From Limnohabitans sp. (lineage in GTDB: Bacteria > Pseudomonadota > Gammaproteobacteria > Burkholderiales > Burkholderiaceae_C), in the NCBI GenBank assembly GCA_030729445.1, contig JANQXJ010000091.1, positions 1 to 5,738 of the forward strand: a stretch of 5,738 nucleotides of DNA, in the 5' to 3' direction. A program made the translations under genes and the position numbers. Positions 1 to 4,600 of the stretch are shown here, in pieces (the first letter of the stretch is position 1; the number at the start of each line of letters is the position of its first letter). The notes below the pieces were generated by a model. That model was not told the DNA's origin. It did not search any database and saw only the letters and a program-made list of their open reading frames with translations.

Positions 1-206
1 ATTTGATCGGTAATGGCAAACACCATCTGATTCCGAACTGGCAGCCGCTGGCCGAGGAAGGCTACCAAAGCGCTCGCCGAAAAAACAGCACGGGTGTTGG
101 GGCCAAGTCTTCTGTGTCTTTGTCGACTGCTAAGCGTTCAGCGCAGCCCCGAAAAGGTCAGTTACTCACCCAGCACACGGGCTTGCCACCGCGCAAAAAA
201 GGCTGA
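1..206 (+). CDS. C-terminal end of an unrecognised protein (partial, cut by left edge)
   Basis: The frame is open from the left edge to a TGA at 204-206, so this is the 3' end of a gene whose start lies outside the window. About 67 residues are visible. The first part looks folded, with a GNGKHHLIPNW stretch followed by a short helix-like segment ending in SARRKN. The remaining 40 or so residues are rich in Ser, Lys, Arg, Gln and Pro and end in PPRKKG, which looks like a disordered basic tail that could contact nucleic acid or membrane. I do not recognise the family and give no function. The TTG at 3-5 is in frame but has no upstream ribosome site in view, so it is probably an internal Leu codon. 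No convincing intrinsic terminator follows: AAAGGC (198-203) pairs with GCCTTT (216-221), but the loop is 12 bases and there is no T tract. Confidence 0.55.
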   Translation, partial: LIGNGKHHLIPNWQPLAEEGYQSARRKNSTGVGAKSSVSLSTAKRSAQPRKGQLLTQHTGLPPRKKG

Positions 207-304
207 CTTTCACGCGCCTTTGATTCGGCATTGAATTTTTCGAGGTTGTAAGTCGTTTGACAATTTTTGTATTTGTTAGGCCTTCCTCCCCGGCTTTGAG
301 GTTC

Positions 305-327
305 GTGGAGTGCTTGATTCATTCCAC
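305..327. repeat. Imperfect inverted repeat in the gap before the ParD-like gene
   Basis: GTGGAGTG (305-312) and CATTCCAC (320-327) are separated by 7 bases and form an 8-bp stem with one G-U pair when transcribed on the plus strand. No T run follows, so a terminator is unlikely. It lies in the AT-richer gap 207-406 between the partial gene and the ParD-like gene and could be an operator or a leader hairpin. The role is inferred; only the symmetry is seen. Confidence 0.35.
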
Positions 328-363
328 TTACTCCGCCATGGTTTTTTGAGCGATGCATGCCCG

Positions 364-396
364 TTTTGGCTTTTTATGGCGCAACATGCGCCAAAA
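364..396. promoter_or_regulatory. Overlapping inverted repeats just upstream of the ParD-like start (possible operator)
   Basis: Two inverted repeats share a right arm. TGGCGC (377-382) pairs with GCGCCA (388-393) across 5 bases, and TTTTGGC (364-370) pairs with GCCAAAA (390-396) across 19 bases. They end 10 bases before the preferred ATG at 407. ParD-type antitoxins typically repress their own operon by binding palindromes near the promoter, so this is a reasonable operator candidate. Alternatively, if the message starts upstream, the two hairpins would be mutually exclusive and would sit on the ribosome-loading region. If the ATG at 353 were the true start, the repeats would be inside the gene, which argues mildly for 407. 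Confidence 0.35.
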
Positions 397-406
397 GCAG
401 AGCCGC

Positions 407-748
407 ATGTCCGCATCGTCGTCTTCATCTTCGTTCTCATCCGTCAAGTTGTCTTCAGGTTTGGTCAGTCAGGCCCGTGACGCGGCCTCAAGCATGCGCC
501 GTTCGGTGGCCGGGCAGATCGAGTATTGGGCAACTTTGGGCCGCATTGCCGAGGCTTCGGGCTTGACGGTCTCTGAGGCGCGCGAGGCCATTGCGCAATT
601 CGATGTCCGCCAGGCTGCCTCTGCGGATACCGACCCGCTGGACCCTCTGGAAGCAGAATTTTTGGCCGCCGAAAGCTCGGGTCGTCTGGCCCAGGCCGTG
701 CGCCAGACCGTTCAGAGCAACCGCCATCAGGTGTCTAAGGCCACCTGA
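407..748 (+). CDS. ParD-like antitoxin-family protein, no toxin partner visible
   Basis: A 113-residue protein resembling the ParD-like antitoxin family (Pfam ParD_like). The diagnostic part is residues 12-50: SVKLSSGLVSQAR, then a helix, then RRSVAGQIEYWATLGRIAEA, the family's hallmark with the QIEYWxxLGR signature. This is expected to form a ribbon-helix-helix DNA-binding dimer. The C-terminal half (about 55-113) is polar and acidic and probably mostly helical. A Ser-rich leader (residues 2-12, with six Ser in a row) precedes the domain. In-frame ATGs also occur at 353 and 386. I prefer 407 because the family domain starts soon after it and the extra residues from 353 look non-conserved, but no candidate has a good ribosome site. 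No toxin gene adjoins it: the upstream gene is unrelated and the downstream gene, aroQ, points the other way. It may be a stand-alone regulator rather than half of a toxin-antitoxin pair. Confidence 0.75.
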   Translation: MSASSSSSSFSSVKLSSGLVSQARDAASSMRRSVAGQIEYWATLGRIAEASGLTVSEAREAIAQFDVRQAASADTDPLDPLEAEFLAAESSGRLAQAVRQTVQSNRHQVSKAT

Positions 749-773
749 GCAATTGCGCATTCGCTGCGTTTTT
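727..773 (+). terminator. Possible terminator of the ParD-like gene (stop-codon hairpin plus downstream hairpin and T5)
   Basis: TCAGGTG (727-733) and CACCTGA (742-748) form a perfect 7-bp stem with an 8-base loop, and the stop codon lies in the right arm. Seventeen bases after its end, TGCG (765-768), paired to CGCA (756-759), is followed directly by TTTTT (769-773). The first stem is strong but far from the T run; the second is only 4 bp. Together they may end transcription before the convergent aroQ, but neither is a textbook intrinsic terminator. Confidence 0.35.
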
Positions 774-813
774 AGAGCTGTGCCAGCGTTACACCATGTC
801 TGAGTGATTCAAC

Positions 814-831
814 GCCGAGCGCAAGCCCGGC
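814..831 (-). terminator. GC-rich hairpin after aroQ, terminator-like without a U tract
   Basis: Read on the minus strand, GCCGGGC, loop TTGC, GCTCGGC makes a 7-bp stem with one G-U pair. It begins 16 bases after the aroQ stop, the expected place for a terminator. The bases that follow (GTTGAATC) are not T-rich, so intrinsic termination would be weak. It may instead protect the 3' end of the message. Confidence 0.4.
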
Positions 832-847
832 ACTGATGGCCTGCGCT

Positions 848-1285
848 TCAGCCCTGGGCTGCCGAGACAGCAGCCCGCAAACCCAGCAGGTAGCTGTCCA
901 CACCAAATCCGGCGATTTGGCCTTTGGCAATGTCGGCAATCACCGAGTGATGGCGGAAGGCCTCGCGGGCGTGGATGTTGGACATGTGCACTTCGATGAT
1001 GGGGCACTTGAGGATGGCCAAGGCGTCGCGGATGCCGTAGCTGTAGTGCGTCCAGGCCCCGGCGTTGATGACCACTGCTTTCACGCCCTCGCCGTGGGCA
1101 CGGTGAATGCGCTCGGCCATCTCGCCTTCGAAGTTGGTCTGGAAGCACTCGACTTGAGCGCCCAGGGTCTGGCCCAGGGCGGTGAGTTGGGCGTTGATCT
1201 CGTCCAGCGTGGTCGTGCCGTACTGGGCCGGGTCGCGTTTGCCGAACATGTTCAGGTTGATGCCGTGCAGGACAAGGATGTTCAT
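848..1285 (-). CDS. aroQ: Type II 3-dehydroquinate dehydratase
   Basis: Catalyses the third step of the shikimate pathway in the cytoplasm, 3-dehydroquinate to 3-dehydroshikimate, feeding aromatic amino acid and folate synthesis. The 145-residue length is normal for the dodecameric type II family. Family landmarks are in order: ILVLHG-NLN at 3-12, GKR at 15-17 (active-site Arg17), catalytic Tyr22, FQTNFEGEM at 48-56, Asn74 and His80 of the NxGAxTH loop, Asp87, VHMSNIHAREAFR at 99-111 with His100 and Arg111, then RHHSV and KGQIAGFG. All expected catalytic and substrate-binding residues are present. It departs from the usual consensus at Ile9 (normally Pro in HGPNLN), Ala75 (normally Pro in NPGA) and Trp77 (normally Tyr or Phe), so it is a variant subfamily but probably active. 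The ATG at 1285 gives the expected N-terminus although its ribosome site is weak. It is transcribed alone, divergent from the 1386 operon and convergent with the ParD-like gene. Confidence 0.95.
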   Translation of the reverse strand: MNILVLHGINLNMFGKRDPAQYGTTTLDEINAQLTALGQTLGAQVECFQTNFEGEMAERIHRAHGEGVKAVVINAGAWTHYSYGIRDALAILKCPIIEVHMSNIHAREAFRHHSVIADIAKGQIAGFGVDSYLLGLRAAVSAAQG

Positions 1286-1337
1286 GGTGGGACTCTATCG
1301 CTCAAGGAATCATGGAGATTGGGGGCTTAGTCTGCGA

Positions 1338-1366
1338 TTGTCGGTGATTTGCGGCAATATCCTATG
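1338..1366 (+). promoter_or_regulatory. Weak sigma70-like promoter candidate for the 1386 operon
   Basis: The 100-base divergent gap between aroQ and the oxidoreductase must hold both promoters. On the plus strand TTGTCG (1338-1343) resembles a -35 element, and TATCCT (1359-1364) or CCTATG (1361-1366) could be the -10, with spacings of 15 or 17. A start near 1372 would give a very short leader. The matches are imperfect, and I see no clear minus-strand promoter for aroQ. Confidence 0.25.
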
Positions 1367-1385
1367 CGTTCCCTGAAAGCGATCC

Positions 1386-2042
1386 ATGACCACTTTGAAA
1401 ATCGATTTTGTTTCCGACATTGCCTGTCCCTGGTGCGCCGTGGGCCTGGGTGCCCTCGAACAGGCTTTGGTCCGTTTGGACGGTGAAGTCCAAGCCGATC
1501 TGCACTTTCAGCCCTTTGAGCTGAACCCGCACATGCCCCCTGGTGGGCAGGATTTGGGCGAGCACTTGACGCAAAAGTACGGATCGACAGCTGAGCAGCA
1601 GGCGCAAATTCGCCAGACGATCGCCGCTCGCGGGGCCGAGGTGGGTTTTGAATTCCACCCCGGCGGTCGGGGTCGGGTCTACAACACCTTTAACGCCCAC
1701 CGTTTGCTGCACTGGGCCGAAGGCCAGGGCCATGGGGCGCAACATGCCCTGAAAAAAGCGTTTTTGCAGGCCTATCAAGGCCGCGCCGAGCGTGTGGAAG
1801 ACCCCGAGGTTTTGCTGGCGTGTGTGGCCGCGGCCGGACTGGATGTGGCCGCTGCCCGAGAGGTGCTGGACAGCGACGCACACACCGCCGAAGTACGTGA
1901 GCGTCAGCAGTTTTATGCGCAAGCAGGCATCCGCTCGGTGCCTGCGGTCATCATCAACGACAGGCACTTGATTTCGGGCGGACAGCCGGTCGAGGTGTTT
2001 GAGCAGGCGCTGCGCCGCATCGCTTCTGGCGACGTGAATTGA
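1386..2042 (+). CDS. DsbA-family (FrnE-like) thiol oxidoreductase
   Basis: A 218-residue thioredoxin-fold protein of the FrnE/2-hydroxychromene-2-carboxylate isomerase-related DsbA group. The strand IDFVSDIACPWC (6-17) carries the active-site CxxC at Cys14 and Cys17. An inserted helical domain follows, with the family segment YNTFNAHRLLHWA at 99-111. The fold closes with GIRSVPAVIIN (181-191), where Pro186 is the cis-proline facing the CxxC, and then the GGQPVEVFEQAL helix. There is no signal peptide, so it is cytoplasmic, unlike classical DsbA. The known Deinococcus FrnE has a second C-terminal cysteine pair that I do not see here. Its substrate cannot be read from the sequence; it may reduce or isomerise protein or small-molecule thiols. 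The ATG at 1386 has only a weak GAAAG ribosome site, but the conserved strand begins immediately after it. It is the first of five tightly packed genes, 10 bases ahead of the next. Confidence 0.9.
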   Translation: MTTLKIDFVSDIACPWCAVGLGALEQALVRLDGEVQADLHFQPFELNPHMPPGGQDLGEHLTQKYGSTAEQQAQIRQTIAARGAEVGFEFHPGGRGRVYNTFNAHRLLHWAEGQGHGAQHALKKAFLQAYQGRAERVEDPEVLLACVAAAGLDVAAAREVLDSDAHTAEVRERQQFYAQAGIRSVPAVIINDRHLISGGQPVEVFEQALRRIASGDVN

Positions 2043-2052
2043 GACCAGGGTC

Positions 2053-2673
2053 ATGAAGCCCGTCCTTCACCCCCCTTATTTTGTGCAGCGCCGCTCGGCT
2101 TTGGCCTGCTTGGGCGCGGGCCTGATCGCGCCCTTGCTGGCCAGTGCGCCCGGCCAGGTTTTTGCGCAGACCGCACAAAGCGCCTCGCGAGCGCAGTTGC
2201 TGGCCGCTTGGCGCCAAGGCGGTGTGTTGTTGATCCGTCATGCCGCGACCGAGTCGGGGCTGGGTGATCCGCCCGGTTTTGCGATCGGGCAGTGCCGCAC
2301 CCAGCGCAACCTGAGCGATGAGGGCCGCCAAGCCTCACGGGCCTTAGGAGCTTGGTTGCAATCGCAAAATTTCAAGCCGGATGCGGTGCGCAGCAGCCAA
2401 TGGTGCCGATGCCAAGACACAGCGCGTTTGGCGTTTGGGGCTTACGAAGATTGGTCCGCACTCAACAGCACTTTTGCGGGGCAGGGCGATCCGGCAGCGC
2501 AGCAAAAAGCGATGCGCGATCGCCTGTCGGCTCTGCCCGCCGGTCGCACCGAGGTCTGGGTCACGCACCAAGTCATCATGACCGGTTTGACCGGAGCCTA
2601 CCCTGGCATGGGCGAAGGTTTTGTGGTGGACCGACAAGGTCGGTTGGTTGCACGCGCGGACTTGGCAGCATGA
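2053..2673 (+). CDS. Exported histidine phosphatase family protein
   Basis: A 206-residue member of the histidine phosphatase (phosphoglycerate mutase-like) superfamily, which hydrolyses phosphoesters through a phosphohistidine. The core begins at about residue 48. LLIRHAATE holds the catalytic Arg62-His63, SSQWCRCQDTARLAFG (114-129) carries the second Arg (119), and WVTHQVIMTGLTG (169-181) carries the second catalytic His172. Gly is replaced by Ala in the usual RHG triad, which is common. The first 38 residues are a signal peptide: a twin-arginine pair at 13-14 (QRRSAL), a hydrophobic stretch about 17-31, and a VFA-QT cleavage site after Ala38. This suggests Tat export to the periplasm, although the motif lacks the typical Phe-Leu. 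The start at 2053 has an AGGG ribosome site at 2047-2050, and the gene overlaps the next by ATGA. The substrate is unknown. Confidence 0.88.
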   Translation: MKPVLHPPYFVQRRSALACLGAGLIAPLLASAPGQVFAQTAQSASRAQLLAAWRQGGVLLIRHAATESGLGDPPGFAIGQCRTQRNLSDEGRQASRALGAWLQSQNFKPDAVRSSQWCRCQDTARLAFGAYEDWSALNSTFAGQGDPAAQQKAMRDRLSALPAGRTEVWVTHQVIMTGLTGAYPGMGEGFVVDRQGRLVARADLAA

Positions 2674-3050
2674 CCGAGTCTCTCCGATTGACGGTTTACT
2701 TTGACGGCTCCTGCCCGTTGTGCCGACGTGAGATTGCCATTTACCGCCAACTTCCGCAGGCCGCCACTGTGGCTTGGGTTGACGTGAGTACCGGGGTCGA
2801 TTTGGGTTCGCTCAGCTGCGCTCAAGCCATGGCACGTTTTCATGTGCGCGACCAAGAGGGCCGCTTGTACAGCGGTGCAGCGGCGTTTTCTCAGATGTGG
2901 CGTGTGTTTCCGGGCTGGCGCTGGCTTGGGTGGTTTTCGGCTTGGCCGCCCATGTCGTGGTTATTCGAAGTTGCTTACCGTTTGTTTTTACCGTTGCGCC
3001 CTCGTTTGCAACAGTGGGTGCATCGTTGGACTGGTGAGGAGAAGGCGTGA
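2670..3050 (+). CDS. DCC-family (DUF393) CxxC protein
   Basis: A 126-residue protein of the DCC/DUF393 family, often named thiol-disulfide oxidoreductase DCC. The signature VYFDGSCPLCRREIAIYR occupies 9-26, with Asp12 and the Cys15-Cys18 pair that give the family its name. A central block RFHVRDQEGRLYSGAAAFSQMW (56-77) and a hydrophobic, Trp-rich segment (80-110) ending in an LPLR turn complete the usual domain at full length. The fold is thioredoxin-like, but the activity of most members is untested. The aromatic stretch 80-108 could associate with membrane. Its ATG overlaps the phosphatase stop (ATGA, 2670-2673) and has no good ribosome site of its own, so translation probably depends on the gene before it. 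The frame stays open far upstream (to about 2352), but that stretch is a shadow of the phosphatase gene. Confidence 0.9.
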   Translation: MTESLRLTVYFDGSCPLCRREIAIYRQLPQAATVAWVDVSTGVDLGSLSCAQAMARFHVRDQEGRLYSGAAAFSQMWRVFPGWRWLGWFSAWPPMSWLFEVAYRLFLPLRPRLQQWVHRWTGEEKA

Positions 3051-3832
3051 TGAGTCAGCTACGAGGTTGCTTGCTGGTGTTTTTCAGTCTGAGCTGGATG
3101 TCGGTCTTGGGTGTGCCTGTGGCGCTGGCCCAATCGTCCCAACCCCTGACCAACACGATTGTCGAAAGAGCCGCCGATAAGGTGGTGTTGGGCGACTGGG
3201 CCATCGACCGCACGGAAGTCACCATCGGCCAGTTTGAGCGTTATGTGCGGGCCACGGGGGCTGTGACCCGCGCTGAAAAAGAAGGTGGCGGTTTTGAATA
3301 CGGTGCTGGATGGGAGCGCCGCCCAGGTTGGTCGTGGCGAAGGCCCGATGGCGTGACCGGTGGTATGGCCCTCCCTGCTGTTCATCTGGACTTTGCAGAG
3401 GCTCAGGCCTTTTGCCGCTGGGCGGGGGGGCGTCTGCCCACGGGTGTCGAATGGCAAAAGGCGGGTTTCACAGAGATGCGAGATGCACCGCCTGCGCCTT
3501 GGGTCAAAGGCCGCACCTACCCTTGGAGCACGGGTGACAGTCCACAAGGCGCCAATACCAGCGATCCTGACCCATGGCCACGCGCTGCGCCTGCCGGGGC
3601 CACCCGTCAGGGTGTGAATGGCCTGTATGACATGGGCGCCAATGTGTGGGAGTGGACCACCGATGCCCAAGGCAACGAGCGGCGAACCGTTGGGGGATCT
3701 TGGTGGTACGGTGCCTACAACATGAAAGCCGATGTGCAGGCCTACAAACCCGCCGATTTTTACGCGGTCTACATCGGATTCAGGTGTGCGTACGACCTCA
3801 AATCCAACCAACTCCAAAAGGCACAATCGTGA
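3050..3832 (+). CDS. Exported SUMF1/formylglycine-generating-enzyme-fold protein without the catalytic Cys pair
   Basis: A 260-residue protein with a Sec-type signal peptide (hydrophobic about 7-26, ALA-QS cleavage after Ala27), so periplasmic or secreted. The mature part is a complete SUMF1/FGE-type C-lectin-like fold: IDRTEVTIGQFERYV (52-66), PAVHLDFAEAQAFCRWAGGRLPTG beginning at 109, a YPWSTGDSPQGANT block (157-170), NGLYDMGANVWEWTTD (190-205), RTVGGSWW (212-219) and the closing YIGFRCA (241-247). True sulfatase-activating enzymes have two catalytic cysteines after GGS; the equivalent positions here are Tyr220 and Met225. The only mature cysteines are Cys122 and Cys246. It is therefore unlikely to make formylglycine and more likely binds a partner or performs another reaction. 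No sulfatase gene is in view. The start is ATG 3050, overlapping the previous stop, with a strong AGGAG at 3037-3041; the in-frame GTG at 3047 is an alternative. Confidence 0.88.
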   Translation: MSQLRGCLLVFFSLSWMSVLGVPVALAQSSQPLTNTIVERAADKVVLGDWAIDRTEVTIGQFERYVRATGAVTRAEKEGGGFEYGAGWERRPGWSWRRPDGVTGGMALPAVHLDFAEAQAFCRWAGGRLPTGVEWQKAGFTEMRDAPPAPWVKGRTYPWSTGDSPQGANTSDPDPWPRAAPAGATRQGVNGLYDMGANVWEWTTDAQGNERRTVGGSWWYGAYNMKADVQAYKPADFYAVYIGFRCAYDLKSNQLQKAQS

Positions 3833-4527
3833 TGCTTTCCCTACCCGAGGGCTATAGCGCCTTGGTGATCGGTGCGAGCGGCGCGATCGGCAGCGCCTTG
3901 CAGCAGCAGCTGCAGCATGACCCGCGCTGCGCGGCGGTGATCGGGGTGTCGCGCCAAAGCTCGCCAGGGCTGGACTTGCTGAGCGAGGCCAGCATCGCCG
4001 CGTGTGCACAGGCGCTGGCAGGACAAGGGCCTTTTCATCTGGTGGTGGACGCCACGGGTGCGCTCACGGTGAACGGCCGTGGCCCCGAAAAACGGCTGGA
4101 TGAACTCGATGCCATGCATTTGCTGGATGCCCTGCAGATCAATGCCGTGGGGCCTGGCTTATTGCTCAAGCACTTCGCGCCCTTGCTGGCGTCTGGGCAG
4201 CGGGTGATTTGGGGCAAGCTGTCAGCGCGTGTGGGCAGCATCGAAGACAACCGCAAAGGTGGTTGGTACGGCTACCGCGCCGCCAAGGCCGCGCTCAACA
4301 TGCTGCTGCAAACCGCAGCCATTGAACTGGCCCGGCGCAGACCTCTGGCCGTGGTGGCGGCCTTGCAGCCAGGCACGGTGCAGTCGGCCCTGAGCCAGCC
4401 CTTTGTGGGCAACGATGCGCTGCGCCCCGAAGAATGCGCCCAGCGCTTGCTGGCGGTGTTGGACGCCCTGCATCCCACAGGCCGCGCACAGTTTGTGGAC
4501 CACCAAGGGCAAAGCATTCCTTGGTGA
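3832..4527 (+). CDS. Short-chain dehydrogenase/reductase, C-factor (CsgA)-like
   Basis: A 231-residue classical-type SDR that oxidises or reduces an unknown substrate with NAD(P). The N-terminal strand leads into the glycine-rich cofactor loop GASGAIG (14-20). Asn104 lies in the expected NAVG motif. The catalytic Ser131 is in KLSARVGSIEDN (129-140), and the YxxxK pair is Tyr148-Lys152 in YGYRAAKAALN. QPGTVQSALSQPF (179-191) is the usual loop after the sixth strand. The SARVGS...DNRxGGWYxYRAxKAALN block is typical of the group related to Myxococcus C-factor. It is slightly shorter than the usual 250 residues, as this subgroup tends to be. No signal or membrane segment is present, so it is cytoplasmic. 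The ATG at 3832 overlaps the previous stop (TGATG) with AAAAGG at 3816-3821. It is the last gene of the coupled run. Confidence 0.9.
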   Translation: MLSLPEGYSALVIGASGAIGSALQQQLQHDPRCAAVIGVSRQSSPGLDLLSEASIAACAQALAGQGPFHLVVDATGALTVNGRGPEKRLDELDAMHLLDALQINAVGPGLLLKHFAPLLASGQRVIWGKLSARVGSIEDNRKGGWYGYRAAKAALNMLLQTAAIELARRRPLAVVAALQPGTVQSALSQPFVGNDALRPEECAQRLLAVLDALHPTGRAQFVDHQGQSIPW

Positions 4528-4536
4528 CGTGCCAAA

Positions 4537-4554
4537 CGCTGATGCGTGTCAGCG
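4537..4554. repeat. Perfect inverted repeat between the SDR and LysE-family genes
   Basis: CGCTGA (4537-4542) and TCAGCG (4549-4554) are perfectly complementary across a 6-base loop, and two more A-T pairs can form after one mismatch (4534-4535 with 4556-4557). It starts 10 bases after the SDR stop. No T run follows, so it is a weak terminator at best. It could be an operator for the exporter gene or an RNA processing or stability element separating it from the operon. Confidence 0.4.
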
Positions 4555-4555
4555 C

Positions 4556-4582
4556 TTGAAGGACAATCCGGGCTCTTATTCA
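4556..4582 (+). promoter_or_regulatory. Weak promoter candidate for the LysE-family gene
   Basis: TTGAAG (4556-4561) and TATTCA (4577-4582) lie 15 bases apart in the 73-base gap, at a plausible distance from the ATG at 4601. The -35 is fair, but the -10 is poor and the spacing short. It would let the exporter be expressed apart from the preceding operon; read-through remains equally possible. Confidence 0.2.
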
Positions 4583-4600
4583 AAAAACAGGGATGACGGG

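Noticed and set aside
257..262. Perfect TTGACA as a -35 for the ParD-like gene
   Set aside because: No acceptable -10 hexamer lies 16-18 bases downstream, so a promoter cannot be supported.
158..358. Minus-strand open frame of 66 codons across the first gap
   Set aside because: It shows no recognisable features, runs over the end of the partial gene and has no credible ribosome site.
836..1330. Plus-strand open frame of 164 codons across aroQ
   Set aside because: It lies antisense to a gene with full catalytic motifs, and its translation is Val/Gly/Ala-rich with no recognisable domain.
1362..2054. Minus-strand open frame of 230 codons opposite the DsbA-family gene
   Set aside because: It mirrors a clear DsbA-family gene; long antisense frames are expected in GC-rich DNA.
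2352..2669. Upstream extension of the DCC-family frame
   Set aside because: It overlaps the phosphatase core out of frame; the DCC domain begins just after ATG 2670, which forms a normal ATGA overlap.
3059..4009. Minus-strand open frame of 316 codons opposite the SUMF1-fold and SDR genes
   Set aside because: Although it is the longest minus-strand frame in the window, its translation is Arg/Pro/Ser-rich and domain-free, and the opposite strand encodes two recognised families.
4403..4600. Upstream extension of the LysE-family frame
   Set aside because: The extra residues overlap the SDR end and are not family-like; ATG 4601 has a good ribosome site just before the first helix.
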